35,120 nucleotides of DNA from Candidatus Peribacteria bacterium (GTDB taxonomy: Bacteria; Patescibacteriota; Gracilibacteria; Peribacterales; Peribacteraceae): the NCBI GenBank assembly GCA_009691405.1, contig SICN01000010.1:1-35120 (forward strand), written 5' to 3'. Numbering within the stretch: the stretch's first letter is position 1; each line of letters begins with the position of its first letter. Below are positions 23,260 to 30,406 of this stretch, piece after piece. Below the pieces are notes generated by a model. It was not told where the DNA came from. It ran no database searches and saw only the letters and a program-made list of their open reading frames with translations. A program made the translations under genes and the position numbers.

Positions 23260-24594
23260 TCATGCAATTGTTCGAGCGACCTTCCCGGAAACCTTCCATC
23301 CCTCGAACGGAGTCCATCCGCACTTGCTGTGGAGGCTTTTTCCTTCGATGAGCCATTCCTGCATCGGATCGATGATGGCGATTCTTGCAGGATTTTTTAC
23401 CGCGAGAGACGACGCACCGAGTGAGAAAATGCGGTTCGGATTCGTGAAGCAGAGTCGAAGAATGTCATGATAAGAAATTTTGGCATTTGTTTTTTTTGTT
23501 TTGGAATTTTCATTCGGCCATTTCCCCGAAGCAACACTGAGCAGGAGCGACAACATTGTTTCCACCCCCGGAACTCCACTAGGAGCTTTGAGTGGTTCAC
23601 CGGATTCTTTCTCGGCGATCGTATGCGGTGCATGATCCGTCGCGATGCAATCGACAGTGCCGTCTATGATGCCAGCCCAGAGCGCATCACGGTGCTCAGA
23701 TGAACGGAGAGGAGGATTCATTTTTCCGAATGTTCCGAGAGTGACATAATCATCAGTTGTCAGAAACAGGTGATGCGGAGCGACTTCGCATGTCACAGGA
23801 AGCTTTTCTTTCTTCGCAGCACGCACAAGCTCGATGCCCTGCTTCGTTGAGAGATGAGCGACATGGAACGCTGCACCGGTTTTTCGTGCTAGAGAGATGG
23901 CGTATTCGATCGATGTGGCTTCGGATTCGGGCGAGCGATTCTTCGAGTGCAGATCGATCGTTTGGGGTGAAGCTACGTTCTCCTGCAGCGCTTTCTCATT
24001 CATTTCTGAATCTTCGCAGTGTGCGACAAGCGGTATCTTCAGTTCTGCGCACGTTCGGAAAATTTCTTCGACAATACCACCATCGACCTTCTGGTCTCCT
24101 GTGGAATGGTCAAGATACAGTTTCACACCGCAGCAGTGGTTCTTGAGTCGCTTGAGTTCGAGTGACGTTCCGGTCCAGAGATCTTTCAGCGTGACCAAAT
24201 GGATCGCTTCGGTGACACCGAAGAAAAACTTCAGCGTGCAGCCGCTGATCTTCTCTGCGCGCCTGACTTTATCGGCGAGTGCCGCGATTGTGACGCAGGG
24301 TGGAATCGTATTCGGCATATCGCAGACAAGCCCGACGCCGCCCGAAAGCGCCGCTGCCGCTTCCGTTTGCATCGTCGCCTTCTCTTCCATCCCGGGTTCG
24401 CGGAAGTGCACGTGGCAGTCGATGAGGAGCGGGAACAGAAGTTTCCCGGACACGTCGACGATGTCGGCGTCCTTATGATCTTGGATCAATGGTTGGATTG
24501 CTTCGATGATGCCGTTCGTTCCGATCAATACATCACGCGGTTTCATTTCGCCTTCGCTGACGACAGACCCGCCGCGGAGAAGAGTTTTTTTCAT
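23260..24594 (-). CDS. pyrC: Dihydroorotase
   Basis: Zinc amidohydrolase that cyclises N-carbamoyl-aspartate to dihydroorotate in pyrimidine synthesis. The 444 residues match type I dihydroorotases. Motifs: DCHVHFREPG (metal histidines 61 and 63), CDMPNT, CGVKLYLDHSTG holding the probable carboxylated Lys, HCED, HVAHLST, CEVAPHHLFLT, GKMNPPLR and the catalytic CIATDHAPHT. ATG 24594 lies ten bases after the pyrB stop, so the genes form an operon; the open frame further up overlaps pyrB. No other pyrimidine genes are nearby. Confidence 0.93.
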   Translation of the reverse strand: MKKTLLRGGSVVSEGEMKPRDVLIGTNGIIEAIQPLIQDHKDADIVDVSGKLLFPLLIDCHVHFREPGMEEKATMQTEAAAALSGGVGLVCDMPNTIPPCVTIAALADKVRRAEKISGCTLKFFFGVTEAIHLVTLKDLWTGTSLELKRLKNHCCGVKLYLDHSTGDQKVDGGIVEEIFRTCAELKIPLVAHCEDSEMNEKALQENVASPQTIDLHSKNRSPESEATSIEYAISLARKTGAAFHVAHLSTKQGIELVRAAKKEKLPVTCEVAPHHLFLTTDDYVTLGTFGKMNPPLRSSEHRDALWAGIIDGTVDCIATDHAPHTIAEKESGEPLKAPSGVPGVETMLSLLLSVASGKWPNENSKTKKTNAKISYHDILRLCFTNPNRIFSLGASSLAVKNPARIAIIDPMQEWLIEGKSLHSKCGWTPFEGWKVSGKVARTIA

Positions 24595-24604
24595 GGAATG
24601 AGAG

Positions 24605-25522
24605 TTACGCTTTCGAGAGGAGCATCGCGAGGAGCGCCATGCGGATCGGGACACCGTTTGCCGCCTGTCTGAAGTAAGCGGCATTCGGCAAACTGTCGAC
24701 ATCGGTGGAAATTTCTCCGACTCTCGGAAGAGGGTGCATGATGATGACCTTCTTCCCTTGCACCATGGGCTTTGTAAGTACGTACTTGAGCTTGAGTCTC
24801 TCGTATTCACTCTTGTCGGCGAAACGTTCCTGCTGCACGCGTGTCATATAGAGGATGTCGGCCGAAAGTCCTGCCGCGATATCGTTCGTTTCCGCGAATG
24901 GGATGTTCTTGTCTTTGAGGAAGCTCGTGACTTTCTCCGGCATCGTGAGTTCTTTGGGAGAGATCAGTGTGAAGCGGAGGTTCTTATAAAGCCCGAGCAA
25001 GTAACTCAGTGAGTGAACAGTTCGTCCGTAGCGAAGGTCGCCAACCATCGCGATATGCAGCCCATCGATGGTGTCGCATTCCTTCTGGATCGTGAACAGG
25101 TCGAGGAGCGCTTGCGTCGGGTGCTGCCCCGGACCATCCCCCGCATTGATGAAGGGAACTCTGCAACCGGCTGCTGCTTTCTCGGCGCTGCCTTGCTCCG
25201 GGTGACGCATGGCGATGATGTCGGCGTACTGCCCTACCATTTCCATCGTGTCTTCGATGGTCTCCCCTTTATAGAGCGAACTGAACTGTATTCCTTCCGC
25301 GGTGAGGACATCTCCTCCGAGTCGGAGCATGGCAGTCTCAAAGCTCAGTCTCGTTCTCGTGCTCGGTTCGTAGAAGAGCGACGCAAGGACTTTCCCTCTC
25401 AAGAGATCGCTCTTGCCTTTCGTTCGCACGTTCTCCATCCCAAACGCAACACGAATAATCTCCTCCGTGTCGGCTCTGGTGAGCTGCTTCGTGGAGAGAA
25501 GGTGTTTGAAGGGGAGAGGCAT
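24605..25522 (-). CDS. pyrB: Aspartate carbamoyltransferase catalytic subunit
   Basis: Joins carbamoyl phosphate and aspartate, the committed step of pyrimidine synthesis. The 305-residue protein has the carbamoyl-phosphate loop FYEPSTRTRLSFE (STRTR at 54-58), HPTQALLDLFTI, GDLRYGRTVHSL and MHPLPRVGEI, all as expected. No regulatory subunit gene pyrI is adjacent, so it may act as an unregulated trimer. TATACT (25538-25533) lies ten bases before ATG 25522, predicting a leader of three or four bases with no room for attenuation. Divergent from the flippase gene across 50 bases. Confidence 0.95.
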   Translation of the reverse strand: MPLPFKHLLSTKQLTRADTEEIIRVAFGMENVRTKGKSDLLRGKVLASLFYEPSTRTRLSFETAMLRLGGDVLTAEGIQFSSLYKGETIEDTMEMVGQYADIIAMRHPEQGSAEKAAAGCRVPFINAGDGPGQHPTQALLDLFTIQKECDTIDGLHIAMVGDLRYGRTVHSLSYLLGLYKNLRFTLISPKELTMPEKVTSFLKDKNIPFAETNDIAAGLSADILYMTRVQQERFADKSEYERLKLKYVLTKPMVQGKKVIIMHPLPRVGEISTDVDSLPNAAYFRQAANGVPIRMALLAMLLSKA

Positions 25523-25572
25523 CCGAATGTGGAGTATACGATATTTCTCCGTTTAAAGCTATGATCTCGCCG

Positions 25573-27054
25573 ATGTCCACGCGTCAGATTGCAACCTCCA
25601 CTCTCTGGCAGATCGGAAGCCAGCTCACCATGGCGGCACTGAGCGTGATCTCCGTGAAGTTTATCGCGATCGGTCTCAGTAAAGAGCTTGCGGGTGCATA
25701 CAATTCTGCCTACGGATACCTTCAGCTTTTCGCCATTCTTGCGGATTTCGGTCTGTATGCCGTTTCGGTCCGCGAGGTGAGCTCGAGCAAGAATCCGGAG
25801 CGTGTGCTTGGCTGTCTTATTGTTCTTCGATCCATTATCGCAGTGTTGTCGCTTGGGACAGCACTCGTGATCGCCTGGATTGTCCCCGCGTGGTACGGGA
25901 CGCCACTCCGTATCGGCATCACGATTGCGTCTCTCGTTCCTTTCTTCACGCTTCTTGCGGGTGTTCTTCGGACCTTGTTTCAAGTGCAGTACAAAATGCA
26001 TCTCGTCTTCATCGCCGAGGTGACGCAGCGGATTCTCACCGCAAGTCTCATGGGTGTCATCATTTTTCTCGGGATCCGTCTGAGTACCGATGTCTCGGTG
26101 TATTACTCTTTCATTGCGATCGGAGCTCTTGGTGCCGTCGTTCTCTTCATTCTCTCCCTTTTCTTTTCCGTGCGCCTCACGAGGATCCGTCCGTGCTTCG
26201 ATCGTCCTCTCCTTACTTCTCTCCTGAAGAAAGCGATGCCGTACGGCGTTGCATTTCTCTGCATCGCGCTCTATCGGCAGTTCGATCTTACATTGATTGC
26301 ACTCCTCAGAGACGATTTCGCGATCCAGAATGCCGAGTACGGGTTTGCGTCTCGCATCGCCGAGATGACCTACATCATTCCAACATTTCTCTTAAACTCC
26401 ACACTCCCGATCCTTGCCGATCGCCATGACCGTGGAGAGAAAACAGATACGCTGCTCGGGAAAACTCTCTTCCTCATTCTTCTTCTCGGTTCTCTCTCCG
26501 CATCCTTCTCGATTCTTTGGGCGAGACCTCTCATGGGGCTTCTCACGACCGATGCCTACCTTTCTCTCCCCAGTTCTCCCGGTGCGGACACGGCGCTCGC
26601 ACTTCTTGGGATGCCGATGTTTTTCAATGGCATCGTTCTTTTCAGTTTCTACACGCTTCTCACAAAGCATGCGTGGCAAACACTCGTGTCACGCATGGTG
26701 ATTGCGGTTGTTCTCTCGCTTAGCCTCAACTACTTTCTCATCGCGCGCTTCGGTTTTGTTGGCGCTACTGTCACATCGACGATTGTGCATCTCTTTCTCG
26801 CAGCGACACTGCTGCCTGCTGCGCTCAGAGTTCTGCCCATCTCTTTTCCGGTGTCGTACGCAGTCCAGTGGGTTCTCTTCACTGTCATTCTCTCCGTTGC
26901 CCTCTATCTTTCTCTGCCGCTCCTCACGACGACGATCGCGAGCGTGATTGGCGTCGTCATTGCCGGCGTCTCCTTGCCGATTCTTGCCTTTTCCCTCGGT
27001 TTCCATCGAATGTTCGCTTTTGGCAGGGCTTCCGAGGATATTGCACAAATATAA
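25573..27054 (+). CDS. Polysaccharide flippase, MOP superfamily
   Basis: A 493-residue polytopic membrane protein with about 12-14 hydrophobic helices. The first (STLWQIGSQLTMAALSVISV) and the motif SKELAGAYNSAYGYLQLFAILADFGL resemble Wzx-like oligosaccharide flippases, which move lipid-linked sugars across the membrane. MurJ is the other candidate; the N-terminus fits the polysaccharide group better. ATG 25573 is preferred over ATG 25561, because TATGAT (25560-25565) overlaps the first ATG and ends seven bases before the second. The nucleotidyltransferase at 15374 could supply the same pathway, but they are not linked. Confidence 0.82.
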   Translation: MSTRQIATSTLWQIGSQLTMAALSVISVKFIAIGLSKELAGAYNSAYGYLQLFAILADFGLYAVSVREVSSSKNPERVLGCLIVLRSIIAVLSLGTALVIAWIVPAWYGTPLRIGITIASLVPFFTLLAGVLRTLFQVQYKMHLVFIAEVTQRILTASLMGVIIFLGIRLSTDVSVYYSFIAIGALGAVVLFILSLFFSVRLTRIRPCFDRPLLTSLLKKAMPYGVAFLCIALYRQFDLTLIALLRDDFAIQNAEYGFASRIAEMTYIIPTFLLNSTLPILADRHDRGEKTDTLLGKTLFLILLLGSLSASFSILWARPLMGLLTTDAYLSLPSSPGADTALALLGMPMFFNGIVLFSFYTLLTKHAWQTLVSRMVIAVVLSLSLNYFLIARFGFVGATVTSTIVHLFLAATLLPAALRVLPISFPVSYAVQWVLFTVILSVALYLSLPLLTTTIASVIGVVIAGVSLPILAFSLGFHRMFAFGRASEDIAQI

Positions 27055-27069
27055 ATAAAATGGTATAAT
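27041..27069 (+). promoter_or_regulatory. Leaderless promoter inside the flippase end
   Basis: TTGCAC (27041-27046, within the last flippase codons), 17 bases, TATAAT (27064-27069), AGCAGT, then ATG 27076. The -10 is perfect. Confidence 0.75.
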
Positions 27070-27075
27070 AGCAGT

Positions 27076-27711
27076 ATGATCAATATCAAACACACATTCA
27101 CATCACATCTTTCAAAAGAAATTCTTGGTGGAGCCCTTGGGATGATCGTCGCGATTATGGCGTACAGTCTTTCGTCTCAGGAGGTCACGAAAGGTCTTCT
27201 TGTCGATTCCAATCCGACGATTGCAGTCGGTTCCGCCGAGGTTCGCGTCAATGATAAGAACGTGAATCCGGAAGTCCTGAAGCGTCTTGCAGCTCGTGCA
27301 GATCGGATCAGCAAGCAGGTTCAGGATTCAAGTCAGGCAGTCACTGCAGAAGGGATATCCTCCTCCGTGTCATCCGAAACGATTGTTCCAACCGCCACCG
27401 ATCATAGCGATCGTGCAGCATGGATTGCCATGCGCGAAAAGCAGCGGAGTCTTTCGTCTGCTCACGATCTCGCGCTGAGGAAAGCGGCAGAGGAGCAGGC
27501 AGGAACATCATCGGTTGCGATGACTGAACAGGAAACATCGTCGATTCCTTCGTATGCACAACCTTCGCCCGATGATGGTACCCAGATACCTTCGGATACA
27601 CATCTTCCGGACTCCGGTCCTCTCCTCAATGTCACACTTCTTCTCGCTCTTGGGCTAGCCGGAGTTCTTCATCGAAAGTCACTGATTGCCGCACTCTCAG
27701 GAGCGAACTAG
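27076..27711 (+). CDS. Surface protein with LPDSG C-terminal anchor
   Basis: A 211-residue protein. The N-terminus has a short polar leader and a hydrophobic segment (about 17-33), acting as signal or anchor. The middle is low in complexity: a helical Lys/Arg/Ala region (about 60-80), then Ser/Thr/Glu-rich linker sequence. At the end LPDSG (codons 27604-27618) precedes a hydrophobic run (LLNVTLLLALGLAGVL) and HRK, the sortase-signal layout also seen at 17552. No catalytic domain is visible. It is followed nine bases later by a prepilin-peptidase gene. The function is unknown; a role at the cell surface is the reasonable inference. Confidence 0.7.
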   Translation: MINIKHTFTSHLSKEILGGALGMIVAIMAYSLSSQEVTKGLLVDSNPTIAVGSAEVRVNDKNVNPEVLKRLAARADRISKQVQDSSQAVTAEGISSSVSSETIVPTATDHSDRAAWIAMREKQRSLSSAHDLALRKAAEEQAGTSSVAMTEQETSSIPSYAQPSPDDGTQIPSDTHLPDSGPLLNVTLLLALGLAGVLHRKSLIAALSGAN

Positions 27712-27720
27712 CATGGCGCC

Positions 27721-28188
27721 ATGCAGGCTGAACTTGCTCTGAGCATTCTTACAATTCTCCTCCTTGGATTTCTTTTGGTTGCAGTGTTTTTCGATATGAC
27801 ATCGGGACTTCTCTCCGATCTCTGCACCGCAGCTATCGCGATTCTTGCACTGTGCATCGCTTTCCTCTCACATTCACTCTTATCATCTTTCCTTGGAGCA
27901 GCCGTTTCCTTTGGCATCTTTGGCAGTCAGTGGATATTGAGCAGAGGAAGAGCCATCGGCAGCGGCGACATCTTTCTTGCCTCAGCTCTCGGACTCTGGC
28001 TCGGGCTTCGCGGAACAATCATCATGATCTTCTCCGCTTACGCGATCGGCGCGATTGTCGTTGGTGCTCTTCTTCTTTCTACATTTATTTCTTTGAAGCA
28101 AAAGCAGATTCCGTTTGGACCGTTCCTCGGACTCGGTGCACTTCTTTCATATTTTTTCGGTTCGCCTATGGCGATGTATCTTCAATAA
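27721..28188 (+). CDS. Prepilin peptidase, A24 family (short form)
   Basis: A 155-residue membrane protein with about five hydrophobic helices. AIGSGDIFLASALGLWLG contains the G-x-G-D motif with catalytic Asp83; the first active-site Asp is probably Asp25 in AVFFDMTSGLLSD. QIPFGPFLGLGALL is the usual third conserved block. The N-terminal methylase domain of PilD is missing, as in archaeal and other short A24 enzymes. It would cleave type IV pilin-like leader peptides, but no pilin gene is in the window. TAGCAT (27709-27714) ends six bases before ATG 27721 and includes the stop codon of the preceding gene; TTGCCG lies 17 bases further up. Confidence 0.75.
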   Translation: MQAELALSILTILLLGFLLVAVFFDMTSGLLSDLCTAAIAILALCIAFLSHSLLSSFLGAAVSFGIFGSQWILSRGRAIGSGDIFLASALGLWLGLRGTIIMIFSAYAIGAIVVGALLLSTFISLKQKQIPFGPFLGLGALLSYFFGSPMAMYLQ

Positions 28189-28192
28189 AAGA

Positions 28193-28245
28193 GGACGCTT
28201 CCGTGCCGTATAGGCAAACCGTGCCGACACGGCACGAAAGCGTCC
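28193..28245 (+). other. Competing hairpins, possible structured RNA
   Basis: The outer stem pairs 28193-28208 with 28230-28245 (16 bases, one mismatch). The inner stem pairs CGTGCCG (28220-28226) with CGGCACG (28230-28236) around ACA. The octamer CCGTGCCG occurs twice (28201-28208, 28219-28226) and competes for the same right arm, so the two folds exclude each other. No T-run follows, so it is not a plain terminator. Confidence 0.5.
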
Positions 28246-28288
28246 AGATGCCAACTCGGATTGCTGCGTGACTCACGGGGAGAACGCC

Positions 28289-28310
28289 CCTCCGTAAGGA
28301 GGAAATCCTT
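28289..28310 (+). promoter_or_regulatory. Shine-Dalgarno site held in two exclusive hairpins
   Basis: CCTCC-GTAA-GGAGG (28289-28302) and AAGGA-GGAAA-TCCTT (28296-28310) cannot form together, and each involves the same AAGGAGG ribosome-binding sequence ahead of a nine-codon ORF. Confidence 0.4.
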
Positions 28311-28311
28311 T

Positions 28312-28341
28312 ATGTTGACGAAAATATCATACATTCAATAG
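28312..28341 (+). CDS. Possible nine-codon leader ORF (MLTKISYIQ)
   Basis: ATG 28312 follows AAGGAGG by nine bases, one of the few strong Shine-Dalgarno sites in the window, and the frame ends at TAG 28339-28341. The sequence is too short to judge by composition. If translated it would be a leader-type peptide in the gap upstream of smpB. Confidence 0.25.
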   Translation: MLTKISYIQ

Positions 28342-28371
28342 TGGTAGTTGTCAAAGGGGAGTCTCGCGCCT

Positions 28372-28494
28372 CACCCCCCAGCCACTCTCCCGCTCTGACG
28401 CTTGGGAGAGGGGTGCGCTGTTTTTTAAGAGAACAGAGTTTGCCTGAAGAAATCCATAGGCTCCCCCTTCTCCCCAACGTAGTGGGAGAAGGGG
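28372..28494. repeat. Two GC-rich REP-like hairpins before smpB
   Basis: CTCTCCC (28385-28391) pairs with GGGAGAG (28404-28410), followed by six T residues at 28421-28426. CCCCTTCTCCC (28464-28474) pairs perfectly with GGGAGAAGGGG (28484-28494). The two units share the CCCCT/TCTCCC theme and resemble widespread intergenic palindromic repeats. The first may terminate transcription before smpB. Together with 28189-28341 they fill the gap 28189-28526, in which I see no ordinary gene. Confidence 0.5.
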
Positions 28495-28526
28495 TTAGGG
28501 GACGAGGACCGTGCTATCCTTCCCCC

Positions 28527-28967
28527 ATGAAAAAAGTCGCAGACAATCGCAGGGCACGCTTTGATTACGAGATTATCGATACGGTGGAAGCCGGAGTCAT
28601 GTTGTCGGGGCAGGAAGTGAAATCGTGCAGACTCGGTCAAGTGAGTCTTACCGGATCGTATGTGTCATTTGCCTCGAGTGTCCCCGTGATCAAGGCGATG
28701 AAGATCAGCAAGTACGCGTATGCGTCGGGGCTTGATGGCTACGATCCTGGGCAGGATCGAAAACTTCTGCTCTCAAAAACGCAGATCGGAAAAATTCAGG
28801 CTGCGAGCAGTGAGAAAGGCATGACGGTGATTCCACTCGAAGTGCTTGCGGGGAAATTTGTGAAAGTCTTGATTGGGATCGGGAGGGGCAGAAAGAGACT
28901 CGATAAAAGGCAGAGAATAAAAGAGAGAGAAGTAGGCAGGAGGGTGAGACAGGGGAAGGAAGAGTGA
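28527..28967 (+). CDS. smpB: SsrA-binding protein
   Basis: Small RNA-binding protein that delivers tmRNA to stalled ribosomes for trans-translation. The 146-residue protein starts MKKVADNRRARFDYEI and has EAGVMLSGQEVKSCRLGQVSLTGSYV, the core beta-barrel motif, and the basic C-terminal GRKRLDKRQRIKERE tail that enters the decoding site. ATG 28527 is chosen over an open extension to 28341: TATCCT (28515-28520) ends six bases upstream and the protein aligns from this Met. I could not find the tmRNA gene (ssrA) in the window. Confidence 0.94.
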   Translation: MKKVADNRRARFDYEIIDTVEAGVMLSGQEVKSCRLGQVSLTGSYVSFASSVPVIKAMKISKYAYASGLDGYDPGQDRKLLLSKTQIGKIQAASSEKGMTVIPLEVLAGKFVKVLIGIGRGRKRLDKRQRIKEREVGRRVRQGKEE

Positions 28968-29217
28968 CGTCACAGAGGATTGACATTTTACTGTTTTCTG
29001 ATTAAATGTCGGCGCTCTCAGAATCAGTTTTTGGGAGCAGATCACTCTTTGGCAGTATTGGCAGTTTTTACCGTGATGCAGGCAAAGTGTGCATGAGATT
29101 CGTGCATAGTCTGCCTGTGTAACGTTGACGCAGCATCTGCAGATGCCGTGATCCCTTGGTAAAGGATCGCGGTTTTACCACGTTTGGGACAATTGATGTC
29201 CTAGAAGGAGTTCTACC
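28968..29217 (+). promoter_or_regulatory. Structured leader upstream of unknown gene pair
   Basis: 250 bases without a convincing gene. It holds TTGACA (28980-28985), the perfect 14-base palindrome GCATCTGCAGATGC (29133-29146), and GGACA/TGTCC pairing around ATTGA just before the Shine-Dalgarno site AAGGAG of the gene at 29218. It differs from the leaderless starts elsewhere and may regulate the pair. No tmRNA or SRP RNA signature is visible. Confidence 0.4.
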
Positions 29218-29487
29218 ATGTCCGACGCTACTCTGGTTCCACGGAAACATCGGGCGGACTTCGGGTTTGATGCAACCGATGGTCATCATGGCGGCAAAGA
29301 AACAGAATTTGCCCATGTGGATCTCTTCGGCGGCACTGGCTCTGAAGCCAAGATCGTGTTCGGGCAGGCGCTGCTTCAGCAAAGCCTCGCTTTCAACGGT
29401 CTCCTTGGTCAGATCAATTTGGGAGTGTGTACTCGTCCACGAGTCGCGATTCTCAATAAGATCCCGATCAAGGATTCTTCGTTGTGA
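29218..29487 (+). CDS. Hypothetical protein, 89 aa
   Basis: Unrecognised small protein. ATG 29218 has AAGGAG seven bases upstream, a clear Shine-Dalgarno start. The sequence is rich in Gly, His, Asp and Phe in its first half (RADFGFDATDGHHGGKETEFAHVDLFGG) and more hydrophobic in the second. There is no signal peptide or membrane helix. It overlaps the next gene by four bases (GTGA), so the two are translationally coupled. The structured leader and ribosome-binding site set this pair apart from its neighbours and could reflect different regulation or acquisition. Confidence 0.5.
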   Translation: MSDATLVPRKHRADFGFDATDGHHGGKETEFAHVDLFGGTGSEAKIVFGQALLQQSLAFNGLLGQINLGVCTRPRVAILNKIPIKDSSL

Positions 29488-29687
29488 CGGTCTTCATCAA
29501 CTATGGGTCAGCGGACTACAAGTTGGTCGAAGATAACAACCATGAGGCAACCAAGTTGGCGATCGATAACTTCATGTTCGACACGAACAACCGTGCGCAC
29601 ATGCTGGCTCACAAAGATGACCTGCATGCGCTCTCACCGGCTGCGGCGGAAGCTGCGAAGCTCGCTGCCGCTGCTCAGCAGCCCTAA
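29484..29687 (+). CDS. Hypothetical protein, 67 aa
   Basis: Unrecognised small protein with a GTG start overlapping the preceding stop codon. The first 48 residues are polar with an N-rich stretch (YKLVEDNNHEATKLAIDNFMFDTNNRAHML); the last 20 are Ala-rich (SPAAAEAAKLAAAAQ) and probably helical. There is no membrane segment. A GCAA-loop hairpin follows at 29728-29762. Coupling implies that it works with the 89-residue protein upstream. Confidence 0.5.
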   Translation: MTVFINYGSADYKLVEDNNHEATKLAIDNFMFDTNNRAHMLAHKDDLHALSPAAAEAAKLAAAAQQP

Positions 29688-29727
29688 TCTGTGTCGGATC
29701 AATCAACTGCCTCTTACCAAAAGGAGC

Positions 29728-29762
29728 GGAAACCCGTGACGAGCAATCGTTACGGGATTTCC
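29728..29762 (+). terminator. Hairpin after the unknown gene pair
   Basis: GGAAACCCGTGACGA (29728-29742) pairs with TCGTTACGGGATTTCC (29747-29762), allowing one bulge and one G-T pair, around a GCAA tetraloop. There is no T-run, so it may stabilise a 3' end rather than terminate. Confidence 0.4.
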
Positions 29763-29800
29763 ATGTGCCTGAAAAATTCATAACCGCTATTCTTTCGTTC

Positions 29801-30397
29801 GTGTCCCTCCTTCCCCCTCAAATCCAAAAGGCAATCGAAGAATTCTCTAAGCTCCCAGGTATCGGACCGAAGTCCGCAGAACGACTGACTTTTCATCTGC
29901 TCCGAAGCAGCAAGGCGTCGGCTGAGGGGCTTGGTGGCGCATTGCTCGCGCTTAAACATGATCTCAAATATTGCAGCGTCTGTCAGATGATCACGCTGAA
30001 CCCCGTGTGCATGATCTGTGATGACCGCACGCGTGACCGATCAACAGTGCTCGTTGTTGAAGAACCACTCGAAGTCGTCGCATTCGAGAAGGCGGGATTC
30101 AAAGGTTTGTATCATGTGTTGCATGGTGTGCTCTCACCGATCGACGGCATGGGACCCGAGCAATTGAAGCTGAAAGAATTGATCGACCGATGCAAAGACG
30201 GAAGCGTGAAGGAACTCATTATCGCGACGAATCTCGACGTCGAGGGGCAGGCGACGGCGGCGTACATCAAACAAAGATTGTCATCGGTCGTTCCAAGCAT
30301 TACACGGCTCGCACACGGACTTCCGATGGGAGCGGATATCGAATTTGCGGATCAGACGACACTCAAAGAGGCGATTGCGGGGAGGAGGAATGCGTGA
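29801..30397 (+). CDS. recR: Recombination mediator protein RecR
   Basis: Ring-forming protein that with RecO (and RecF) loads RecA onto SSB-coated gapped DNA. From GTG 29801 the protein has 198 residues, the normal RecR length. Motifs: helix-hairpin-helix KLPGIGPKSAERL (17-29), the four-cysteine zinc finger (Cys 58, 61, 70, 73), and a Toprim domain starting STVLVVEEP near 81. The frame stays open to 29765, but the family start is at 29801, where TATTCT (29788-29793) lies seven bases upstream, suggesting leaderless GTG initiation. recO is not in the window. Confidence 0.94.
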   Translation: MSLLPPQIQKAIEEFSKLPGIGPKSAERLTFHLLRSSKASAEGLGGALLALKHDLKYCSVCQMITLNPVCMICDDRTRDRSTVLVVEEPLEVVAFEKAGFKGLYHVLHGVLSPIDGMGPEQLKLKELIDRCKDGSVKELIIATNLDVEGQATAAYIKQRLSSVVPSITRLAHGLPMGADIEFADQTTLKEAIAGRRNA

Positions 30398-30406
30398 CTG
30401 AGTCCA

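Noticed and set aside
28341-28526. 62-codon extension of smpB
   Set aside because: It translates the palindromic repeats into Pro/Arg/Gly-rich sequence, and the family start with a leaderless promoter is at 28527.
28980-29007. Promoter TTGACA with 17-base spacing to TAAATG
   Set aside because: The -35 is perfect but the -10 matches consensus poorly and no start codon or Shine-Dalgarno site is close; listed only as part of the leader region.
29125-29153. Promoter TTGACG at 29125 for the gene at 29218
   Set aside because: No acceptable -10 lies 16-18 bases downstream; the intervening sequence is the 14-base palindrome.
28968-29217. tmRNA (ssrA) or another stable RNA downstream of smpB
   Set aside because: No tRNA-like acceptor and T-loop pair or tag-peptide frame could be found; only local palindromes are present.
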